Of a stretch of DNA of 10,344 nt, positions 1-4,806 are shown piece after piece. The stretch's first letter is position 1; each line of letters starts with the position of its first letter. The translations under genes and the position numbers were made by a program. The DNA is from Deltaproteobacteria bacterium (GTDB lineage Bacteria; Desulfobacterota; DSM-4660; Desulfatiglandales; HGW-15). The DNA lies in contig DAOVAK010000053.1 in assembly GCA_030671095.1 (NCBI GenBank), positions 1-10,344 on the forward strand, written 5' to 3'. The notes beneath the pieces were generated by a model that searched no databases, was not told the DNA's origin, and saw nothing but the letters and a program-made list of their open reading frames with translations.

Positions 1-150
1 CATGATCTATCCTTAGAGGAGATGGAAAAGAGATACATCCGATTCGTCCTTAGCCGCACCAAGGGTATTCGTCAGCAGGCGGCTGACATCCTGCAGATCA
101 ACCGCAAAACACTCTCCATCAAGATCAAGAAATACGGATTAGATGAGTAA
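1..150 (+). CDS. NtrC-family sigma-54 activator, C-terminal DNA-binding end (partial)
   Basis: Reading frame 1 is open from the first base to a TAA at 148-150, giving 49 residues. They form a Fis-type helix-turn-helix: a helix with EEMEKRYI, then RTKGIRQQAADIL, then the recognition helix NRKTLSIKIKKYGL. The pattern of 'Q-AA-iL-i-R-tL--Ki-kyg' closes nearly all NtrC-type enhancer-binding proteins, which use an upstream AAA+ domain to open promoters bound by RNA polymerase-sigma-54. The receiver and AAA+ domains lie outside the window, so its signal is unknown. A sigma-54 promoter starts 181 bases downstream, in the same direction. The activator may therefore control the following operon, which is inference. 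The family call is firm; the exact subtype cannot be told. Confidence 0.88.
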   Translation, partial: HDLSLEEMEKRYIRFVLSRTKGIRQQAADILQINRKTLSIKIKKYGLDE

Positions 151-160
151 AATCGTAACG

Positions 161-184
161 GTGAGGGGAGAAATTTCCCCTCAC
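161..184 (+). terminator. Perfect 9-bp hairpin after the activator gene
   Basis: GTGAGGGGA and TCCCCTCAC form a perfect 9-bp stem around a GAAATT loop, beginning 10 bases after the activator stop codon. No T-run follows on the plus strand, so this is not a classical intrinsic terminator. It most likely ends or stabilises the activator transcript and separates it from the sigma-54 promoter downstream. Confidence 0.45.
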
Positions 185-310
185 AAGAGATAGCTCAATA
201 GCATTAAGAGGTTATGCGATTTTTCCCATCTTGCATCGGGGCATTGTGTCCTTTCCCGCCCACCCCATACTTTTCTCGCCACTTACCGTATCTATCAAGA
301 AATACAAAGT

Positions 311-329
311 ATTCTGGTCTGAACAGAAT
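311..329. promoter_or_regulatory. Short inverted repeat next to the -24 box (possible operator)
   Basis: ATTCTG (311-316) and CAGAAT (324-329) are exact reverse complements separated by 7 bases, ending one base before the -24 element. Enhancer sites for NtrC-type proteins normally lie about 100 bases or more upstream, so this position fits a repressor or modulator site better than a classical enhancer. A 6-bp dyad can arise by chance. Confidence 0.3.
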
Positions 330-330
330 G

Positions 331-346
331 TGGCACAGATGATGCA
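331..346 (+). promoter_or_regulatory. Sigma-54 (-24/-12) promoter of the magnetosome operon
   Basis: TGGCACAGATGATGCA matches the sigma-54 consensus TGGCACRNNNNTTGCW at every fixed base except one (A for T at the first base of the TTGC block). The GG of the -24 box and the GC of the -12 box have the required spacing. It lies 56 bases before the GTG of the first operon gene and just downstream of an NtrC-type activator gene, so sequence and context agree. Transcription should start roughly 12 bases after the GC, near 356-358. Confidence 0.75.
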
Positions 347-401
347 TTAAAGTTGCCATATTTTCATACCCACTGGTCTGTGTTGCTGAAGAGGTGTAAC
401 T

Positions 402-824
402 GTGGAACCAAGAAAAACGGTGATTATCATCGAGACAGAAGAAACGCTCACGGAAAAAATCGAGCCATGGCTGAGAAAAGAGCGATACTATGCCTTTGGT
501 ATTGACAAGGCGGACTCTATCGTCCCTTTACTCGACTCTAAGGACAGGATTTATGCCGTAATACTGGTAGATGACCTTGCTTCGGAGGACTCTCTGGATG
601 AGAATCTGAAGATTTTGAAGCAGCTGGCTCCAGAGGTGCCCATCATCATCGTCACTCCACTTAATGATGCTGAAAAGGAGAGAAAAACGAGAGAAGCTGG
701 GATTTTTTACTATCATTGCGAAAGCGCTGGAATGGATGAGCTTAAAACTGCCGTCTCATGTGCTGTGGAGTATGCGGTTGAGAAAGAACTTTTTATGCCA
801 TTTACGCGTGAGATTAAAACATGA
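402..824 (+). CDS. Degenerate response-regulator receiver protein, stand-alone
   Basis: This 140-residue protein has the alternating beta/alpha pattern of a receiver (REC) domain and no output domain. Strand 1 is VIIIE (7-11), strand 3 is AVILVD (52-57), and strand 4 is PIIIVT (80-85). Asp57 sits at the phospho-acceptor position and Thr85 at the switch Thr position. The usual acidic pair after strand 1 is reduced to Glu11-Thr12, and the conserved Lys of the 'Y-x-K-P' loop is replaced by His105/Cys106, so normal phosphorylation is doubtful. The start is GTG with GAGG 7 bases upstream. It is the first gene after the sigma-54 promoter and lies 25 bases before the MamI-like gene. It could be a pseudo-receiver adaptor for the cluster, possibly acting on the adjacent activator. 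The fold call is good; the role is inference. Confidence 0.72.
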   Translation: MEPRKTVIIIETEETLTEKIEPWLRKERYYAFGIDKADSIVPLLDSKDRIYAVILVDDLASEDSLDENLKILKQLAPEVPIIIVTPLNDAEKERKTREAGIFYYHCESAGMDELKTAVSCAVEYAVEKELFMPFTREIKT

Positions 825-849
825 CAAGCCTTATCTTCTGGAGGAGACC

Positions 850-1032
850 ATGTTAAACATCATTTTGGGATTATTCTTTATCGCATTGGGGATCTGGGGA
901 CTTTTTGATGACTATTACTACGTGGCGGATTTTGTCAAGGGAGGCCTCCCCATTGCGTTGATCCTGTCAGGCCTCATAGCCACTTTAGCCGGATTTATTC
1001 CGCCAAAGGAAAAGGAGGAATCAGATGGTTAA
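850..1032 (+). CDS. mamI: MamI-like magnetosome membrane protein
   Basis: This 60-residue protein is two hydrophobic helices (about 2-19 and 33-50) joined by a short loop with DDYYYVADFVKGG, plus a charged tail KEKEESDG. Size, two-helix topology, and the spacing of Gly31, Pro34 and Gly41-Leu42 fit MamI, a small membrane protein that magnetotactic bacteria need to form magnetosome vesicles. The start chosen is the ATG at 850, preceded by GGAGG with 5-base spacing. A longer in-frame version from 664 would run through the receiver gene and is unlikely. The last 8 bases overlap the MamA-like gene, suggesting coupled translation. Two repeats of the same unit occur in the 111-residue protein encoded downstream (2666-3001). 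Such a short protein carries little information, so the call relies partly on the neighbours. Confidence 0.72.
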   Translation: MLNIILGLFFIALGIWGLFDDYYYVADFVKGGLPIALILSGLIATLAGFIPPKEKEESDG

Positions 1033-1789
1033 AGAAAAACAACAGAAACCTGAGTTTGAGCAAGAGGAGATCGAGAAGAAGAGCAAGGGGACAAGGAAGT
1101 CCAAGGCTGGTGAGCAAAAAGAGCGCACCAAACCCAAAGACGCAGAACCCTCGCAGCCTTCGACGATGTTTTACGTGCATTCGTTTCTGCTCTTTGGCGG
1201 ACGGTTGTTGCATAGAGTGCTCGATTTTTATAATAGCCTTTTTGACCTTACCCCTGCTGACAAGGCCACCATTTACCGGAACATCAGTAATCATTATGCC
1301 AACAAAGGCGTCCCTGAGAAGGCCCTGGACTACCTGAGAGAATGGGCACGCCTTGATGCTTCCAATCCGGATTCTCACTACCAGCTGGGAATTGGCCTGG
1401 CATCTTCCAGGGACCTCAAAGGGGCAATGCGTGCATTTGACAAGGTCCTGAAATTGAACCCGGATCACAAAGGGGCCGTGTATCGCAAGAGCGAGCTCTA
1501 TTTGAAACTCAAGGATTATGAGGGGGCCCTGGAAGGGCTGGAACAGCTCATCAAGATGGTTCCGGACAATCCCAAGGCCCATTACCTCTTGGGCATAGCC
1601 TGTGACCGGATGGATAAAATAGACAAGGCGGTTCAGGCAATAAAAAAAGCCATCGAACTTGACCCTGAAGAGATCAAATATCATCAGCTCCTTGGCTTTC
1701 TCTATGAACGTAAAGAGGATCACAAGCAGGCTGCCAAATGTTTTTCCAGGGTCATGGAACTTCAGCGTGAACAGGACGAGGAAGAGTAG
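1025..1789 (+). CDS. mamA: MamA-like TPR protein of the magnetosome surface
   Basis: This is a 254-residue soluble protein. Residues 1-47 are a Lys/Glu-rich, probably disordered extension. Residues 48-79 (YVHSFLLFGGRLLHRV...SLFDLTP) form a helical cap like the one that precedes the TPRs in MamA. Five TPR units of 34 residues follow at about 80-113, 114-147, 148-181, 182-215 and 216-249, with the usual Gly/Ala and 'LNPD/LDPE' turn residues, then an acidic tail. MamA assembles around the magnetosome vesicle and recruits proteins through its TPR grooves. Classical MamA is about 217 residues; the extra length here is the charged N-terminus. The ATG has an ideal AAAGGAGG 6 bases upstream and overlaps the MamI-like gene by 8 bases. 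TPR proteins are common, so the specific name rests on the cap, the five-repeat layout and the MamI/MamQ neighbours. Confidence 0.75.
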   Translation: MVKEKQQKPEFEQEEIEKKSKGTRKSKAGEQKERTKPKDAEPSQPSTMFYVHSFLLFGGRLLHRVLDFYNSLFDLTPADKATIYRNISNHYANKGVPEKALDYLREWARLDASNPDSHYQLGIGLASSRDLKGAMRAFDKVLKLNPDHKGAVYRKSELYLKLKDYEGALEGLEQLIKMVPDNPKAHYLLGIACDRMDKIDKAVQAIKKAIELDPEEIKYHQLLGFLYERKEDHKQAAKCFSRVMELQREQDEEE

Positions 1790-1800
1790 AAGGCCAGGGT

Positions 1801-2541
1801 TTGAGTAAAAAAGACGGCAGGGTGCTTAAGAATGGACCGTTCGTTATCTTGTTGTGTTGGGCTCTTCACTTTGTAACGCCAAGTGGTCTCACTCAGGCAA
1901 AAAACATGTTACCAGGGAGCGTTAATCCACAGATGGGAACGAGGCAGGGTCAACCCATGATTTCGGCAAAGGCCATCCTAGTAAAGGCCCGGAAAATCTA
2001 TTATGAGAATACCATAAAGGGGATCATCCGGGCCGACTGCGGGAGGTGCCATTCAGGGCCTATCAGGAATTTGACGGAATATGATAGCCTGAAGGCTTAT
2101 GCGGACAGTGGCCTGCTGGCAACCATGGTTCAAGGCCCCATGAGGCGCTTCGCCGGAAACGATGCCCAGGTGATTTTGAAATGGATCCAGGATGGCGCCG
2201 CGGAGAAACCACCTGCTGCCGCCCAGGCCCAATTTTCTCAGGCGGCCGGTTTCAACAACCCCGTTTGCAGACGCCCCGGACCCAGGATGGGGATGCCCTT
2301 TGCGAATGCCCCCAACAGACAGATAACATACCATAACACCATCAAACATATTTTGGCAAAGGATTGTCTTCGGTGTCATTCTGGCCCCTTTCGCAATCTT
2401 GCCACTTACAAGAATGTCAGGATGTATGTGGACAATGGATTATTAAAGACGCTGGTGCTGCCAGGCGGCCCCATGCACCGATTTGCAGGCCCAGACACCC
2501 GTCAGATCCTTGCCTGGGTCAGCGATGGTGCGCCACCGTAA
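1801..2541 (+). CDS. Exported di-heme c-type cytochrome made of two repeats
   Basis: This 246-residue protein starts with a basic N-terminus and a hydrophobic stretch (about 12-30), ending near TQA-K34, that fits a Sec signal peptide. Two units of about 66 residues follow. Unit 1 (68-132) has the heme motif CGRCH (80-84) and PMRRFAG (113-119). Unit 2 (177-243) has CLRCH (189-193) and PMHRFAG (224-230). Both share SGP-RNL--Y, a Y-D-GLL segment and a closing W--DGA. The heme irons are probably held by His84/His193 and Met114/Met225. A Pro/Ala/Gln-rich linker joins the units. It lacks the short Pro-His pattern of magnetochrome domains, so it is not MamE, MamP or MamT. The start is TTG with AAGG 7 bases before it; the GTG at 1822 is an alternative. 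It lies 11 bases after the MamA-like gene. A role in iron redox balance is inferred. Confidence 0.8.
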   Translation: MSKKDGRVLKNGPFVILLCWALHFVTPSGLTQAKNMLPGSVNPQMGTRQGQPMISAKAILVKARKIYYENTIKGIIRADCGRCHSGPIRNLTEYDSLKAYADSGLLATMVQGPMRRFAGNDAQVILKWIQDGAAEKPPAAAQAQFSQAAGFNNPVCRRPGPRMGMPFANAPNRQITYHNTIKHILAKDCLRCHSGPFRNLATYKNVRMYVDNGLLKTLVLPGGPMHRFAGPDTRQILAWVSDGAPP

Positions 2542-2665
2542 GATCAGTTTTGCATGTGGGAGTGAACGCCCCAGATTCGGCCTATCTCAGCACAGGGCTG
2601 AGCAGCAAGGCCGGCCTTAAGTGGCCGAAAAGGTGTGAAACATCATAAAGGGAAGATGAGAGCTT
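2542..2665 (+). other. Structured intergenic spacer inside the operon
   Basis: This is the largest gap within the magnetosome operon (124 bases). It holds a 6-bp stem CTCAGC/GCTGAG (2586-2602), a perfect 12-bp palindrome AAGGCCGGCCTT (2607-2618), and an overlapping CGGCC/GGCCG stem (2612-2627). No T-run follows, so a full terminator is not indicated. It could tune mRNA stability or transcription between the cytochrome gene and the following membrane-protein genes. No promoter is evident. Confidence 0.35.
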
Positions 2666-3001
2666 ATGAGAAAGAATCATATCATCGGTGGTTTGATCGT
2701 TTTTGGCGTAGGCCTGTTTTTGCTCTATCTTTACAGCCCGTACGTGGTCGAACTAATAAAAGGAGCCATACAGCCTATACTTATCGTGATCGGTCTTGTA
2801 GCCATGGCAGCGGCAATCTTGGGGAACAGGGACTTCAAAAAAATGAATACCATAGTGGCTGCCATATTTCTCTTTCTCGGTCTGTACGGTCTCTATGACG
2901 AGTACTACGCGGTAATGGATTTCTTTGATGGCCTTTTCCCCCTGTTATTCATTGTTGTAGGCCTTGTGTCTATATTCCACGGCATTAAGAGATTGACATG
3001 A
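2666..3001 (+). CDS. Tandem MamI-like membrane protein (two MamI units fused)
   Basis: This 111-residue protein has four hydrophobic helices: about 6-22, 36-52, 61-77 and 91-107. Residues 4-52 and 60-108 are two copies of the same two-helix unit, each with a helix, an acidic/aromatic loop (YSPYVVELIKG; YDEYYAVMDFFDG), then a Pro and a second helix holding Gly-Leu. Gly33-Gly43 and Gly89-Gly99 are each 10 apart, matching Gly31-Gly41 in the 60-residue MamI-like protein encoded at 850-1032. The second unit resembles that protein most, sharing GL-(Y/F)-D-(D/E)-YY. It therefore looks like a duplication and fusion of a MamI-type gene. The start is ATG 2666, with a weak GGAAG about 10 bases upstream. 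The stop codon overlaps the next start as ATGA, which favours coupled translation with the MamQ-like gene. A vesicle-forming role is inferred from MamI. Confidence 0.68.
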   Translation: MRKNHIIGGLIVFGVGLFLLYLYSPYVVELIKGAIQPILIVIGLVAMAAAILGNRDFKKMNTIVAAIFLFLGLYGLYDEYYAVMDFFDGLFPLLFIVVGLVSIFHGIKRLT

Positions 3002-3765
3002 TCCGGAATTCAACCATGAGAAAAAATAGCGTAATCACCATCATACAAAGAGCCTATGGAAAAAGATACCGTCTGGATCCTTACCCCGAGGTTGTCTCTG
3101 CTCCTCGGTATTATATCTCCAAAATTCGACCAGTTATGGTGCTTGTAAAGCAAAAGAGGCTCCAGATTCTTGTTGTTCTCCTCTTTGCATTGGTAACAGG
3201 AGCCAGTATCTATTATTTCAATTTACTGGTGCAAACCGAGCAGGATGTACTGGCGGCACAGGGTAAGATGGCTGCCTTACAGCAGAGGCGAAACGATACC
3301 TCCATAAACCTGGCAAAGGCGGTGCTTGACTATTCGAGGCATGAGCGTTCAGTATTCACGGCGGTCGTGGCCCTGCGCTCCTTTTTGTCGGAAAAGGGCG
3401 TGAATGGCACAGAATTGGAAGAAATCATAGAGAAACTTAAACAAACTGATGTGCCAGGTGCCGGAAAGGCATCTGAAATGATTGCACGAGCAGGTCCATT
3501 ATCCTTGGAGCGCTTGTTTGCCGTAGCCGAGCAATATCCGGACCTGAAGCTTTCCTCCAACTTCAATAGTCTTATGACGGCACTGGTCGATGTGGAAAAG
3601 GACCTGGCAGCACAAAGGCTCAATTATAATGATGCGGCCAACACATATAGTACCACTCTCTTAAAATTTCCAATCAATATCTATGCCCGGATATTTGGTT
3701 TTGAGAAGTATCCTTATTTTGAGGCTACAGACGAGGCAAAGACCTTTAAGCCTATTAACTATTAA
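2998..3765 (+). CDS. mamQ: MamQ-like LemA-family magnetosome protein
   Basis: This 255-residue protein has a long N-terminal segment (1-53), one membrane helix (about 54-74) and a coiled-coil alpha-helical domain to the end. LemA-family marks are the YFNLLVQTEQDVLA start of the helical core (72-86), QRR (96-98), HERSVF (115-120), AVAEQYPDLK (175-184), a KDLAAQRLNYN helix (201-211) and the terminal FP-N--A-IFGF---PYF block (224-241). Ordinary LemA proteins begin almost directly with the membrane helix. The extended N-terminus and an insert of about 40 residues between the two long helices (about 128-168) fit MamQ, which is required for magnetosome membrane formation. The start chosen is ATG 2998, overlapping the previous stop as ATGA; ATG 3016 is possible and would remove six residues. 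It ends the tightly coupled part of the operon. Confidence 0.78.
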   Translation: MIRNSTMRKNSVITIIQRAYGKRYRLDPYPEVVSAPRYYISKIRPVMVLVKQKRLQILVVLLFALVTGASIYYFNLLVQTEQDVLAAQGKMAALQQRRNDTSINLAKAVLDYSRHERSVFTAVVALRSFLSEKGVNGTELEEIIEKLKQTDVPGAGKASEMIARAGPLSLERLFAVAEQYPDLKLSSNFNSLMTALVDVEKDLAAQRLNYNDAANTYSTTLLKFPINIYARIFGFEKYPYFEATDEAKTFKPINY

Positions 3766-3868
3766 TTGAAGATTTTTGAGTGACGATTGAAGATTCAAAG
3801 ATAAGAACCTTACAAAAAGTGTTAGAACTATTAAGAATTTTCAATATTCGATTTATCGGGGACGATCA

Positions 3869-4363
3869 ATGAAGACAGGCTCATATGATCTTGACCTATT
3901 TGGCCACGGGCCGCTTAAGAAAAAGGCCGTATTTATCGGCTGCTTCTTGTTGCTGGCGGTCATATATGCCTACAGCTCCGATTACAACCTGGCAACCGGT
4001 AGCGGTAACCTGAGCATGGTCCTCTTCCTTGCCGCGAATATCTACCTCCCGGCCAAAAGGGTTCGCCTCCGTTACAGCCTCAAAAACGTACAGCCCTATT
4101 TCAACAGACTCCTTGTCTTTCATATCTGGCTGAACACCGCCTCCTTTATTACAGCCTGCATCCATTGTTACGTTTCACGGTGGGCCAATAACTGGCTGCT
4201 GCTGGCCCTGTTCATCATGGGTTGGCTGACAGTGGGCGGATTTTTGATGTGGATCAAGTATCAGCCAGGTAAGGTCAAGAAGGGCATGTACATCCTGCAT
4301 ACCCAGCAGGTGCTATTTTTTGTGATGATCTTTGCCATGTTGAAGGGACATTATGTTTTTTAA
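3869..4363 (+). CDS. Five-helix membrane protein with b-type heme His pattern
   Basis: This 164-residue protein has hydrophobic helices at about 20-36, 46-62, 79-102, 107-128 and 140-160. Two helices each carry a His pair: His85 and His99 (14 apart) in helix 3, and His144 and His161 (17 apart) in helix 5. Two His per helix near opposite membrane faces is how ferric-reductase/YedZ-type and cytochrome b561-type proteins hold two b hemes, so transmembrane electron transfer is likely. A ferric-reductase-like domain also occurs at the end of the magnetosome protein MamZ, but no MFS part is present here and I do not name it MamZ. The start is ATG with GGGGA 5 bases upstream (3858-3862). A 103-base AT-rich spacer separates it from the MamQ-like gene, so it may be co-transcribed. 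Heme binding is inference from His spacing; the protein family is not firmly recognised. Confidence 0.6.
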   Translation: MKTGSYDLDLFGHGPLKKKAVFIGCFLLLAVIYAYSSDYNLATGSGNLSMVLFLAANIYLPAKRVRLRYSLKNVQPYFNRLLVFHIWLNTASFITACIHCYVSRWANNWLLLALFIMGWLTVGGFLMWIKYQPGKVKKGMYILHTQQVLFFVMIFAMLKGHYVF

Positions 4364-4377
4364 GTGCCTAAAGTTTA

Positions 4378-4399
4378 ACCCGCCGTAAGTCTGGCGGGT
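4378..4399 (+). terminator. GC-rich hairpin downstream of the operon
   Basis: ACCCGCC (4378-4384) and GGCGGGT (4393-4399) form a 7-bp stem with an 8-base loop, 14 bases after the last plus-strand gene. Only AAAA follows on the plus strand, so a classical T-run is missing. It is the best candidate for the 3' end of the magnetosome operon transcript. Confidence 0.4.
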
Positions 4400-4451
4400 A
4401 AAAGTGCCTAAAGTGAGCTAAAGTTTAAAGTGCCTAAAGTGAGCTAAAGTT
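4400..4451. repeat. Perfect 26-bp tandem duplication (AAAGTGCCTAAAG type)
   Basis: Positions 4400-4425 and 4426-4451 are identical 26-base units containing AAAGTGCCTAAAG and GAGCTAAAGTT. A shorter diverged copy (AAGTGCCTAAAGTTTAA) occurs at 4362-4378, overlapping the end of the last operon gene, and another (GGTGCCAAAGTTT) at 7759-7771 upstream of the acyl-CoA synthetase. Within the unit, AAAGT recurs every 8-10 bases. It lies at the boundary between the magnetosome operon and the unrelated minus-strand genes. Its function is unknown; it looks like a dispersed intergenic repeat. Confidence 0.8.
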
Positions 4452-4775
4452 ATGGATTTTAATCATTTTATTTTTCCATTCGCCAGGTTTAAAACCTTCG
4501 CCTTTCAGGCGAATAGCTTTAGCATGTTTCGCATTTTGAATATCGAATACCCGCCTGCCATGCAAATTGGTTGGGGATCTAAAAATAATTGCGGCACTAA
4601 CCTCAACATTGAGGTGCTATGGCAAATACCCCCAAAGGCAATGCGGGCAGGTCGAATAAGGAATTTCGAACAGCAGAAATTTTTTAAAGAAATAAGACAA
4701 TATTCTTCACTTCGATATTCTGCGGTTCCTTGTTCAGCGGTTCTGCGGTTTAAAATAAATGACTTTCAGTCCTAG
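4452..4775. other. Non-coding, palindrome-rich filler between convergent genes
   Basis: An open frame runs here, but its product is rich in Phe, Arg, Ser and Cys with no recognisable domain and has no ribosome-binding site. Its sequence is dominated by dyads and echoes, so I treat it as non-coding. Visible items are a 13-base palindrome AGGTTTAAAACCT (4485-4497), a hairpin TTCGCC/GGCGAA (4497-4513), ACCTCAA/TTGAGGT (4600-4615), outer arms TGCCAT (4556-4561) and ATGGCA (4619-4624), CCTGCC (4554-4559) with GGCAGG (4646-4651), and repeats of GCGGTTC/T near 4724-4751. Nested arms around 4554-4651 suggest a decayed palindromic mobile element. Confidence 0.5.
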
Positions 4776-4802
4776 CAAAAATCTACCTGCTTTAGCAGGT
4801 AG
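4776..4802 (-). terminator. Intrinsic terminator of the MFS transporter gene
   Basis: Read on the minus strand, CTACCTGC, a four-base TAAA loop and GCAGGTAG form a perfect 8-bp stem, followed at once by ATTTTTGC. The stem starts 4 bases after the transporter stop codon. This is a classical stem plus T-run terminator. Confidence 0.8.
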
Positions 4803-4806
4803 TGCT

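Noticed and set aside
664..849. A longer form of the MamI-like protein starting at 664 (122 residues)
   Set aside because: It would overlap the receiver gene over most of the extra length. The ATG at 850 has a clear GGAGG, and the protein from there has the right MamI size.
995..1723. Minus-strand open frame of 242 codons opposite the MamA-like gene
   Set aside because: The plus strand gives a clean five-TPR protein with an ideal ribosome-binding site; the opposite frame has no recognisable domain.
1801..2541. MamP, MamE or MamT-type magnetochrome protein
   Set aside because: The CxxCH motifs lack the short Pro-His context, no PDZ or protease domain is present, and each unit is a larger mono-heme fold with a likely Met ligand.
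3869..4363. MamZ
   Set aside because: Only a short five-helix protein with a heme-like His pattern is present; the MFS part of MamZ is absent.
4400..4451. CRISPR array
   Set aside because: The two units abut directly with no spacer, and no cas gene is nearby.
4452..4775. 107-residue open frame between the convergent genes
   Set aside because: No ribosome-binding site, odd Phe/Arg/Ser/Cys composition, and it is built from palindromes and repeats.
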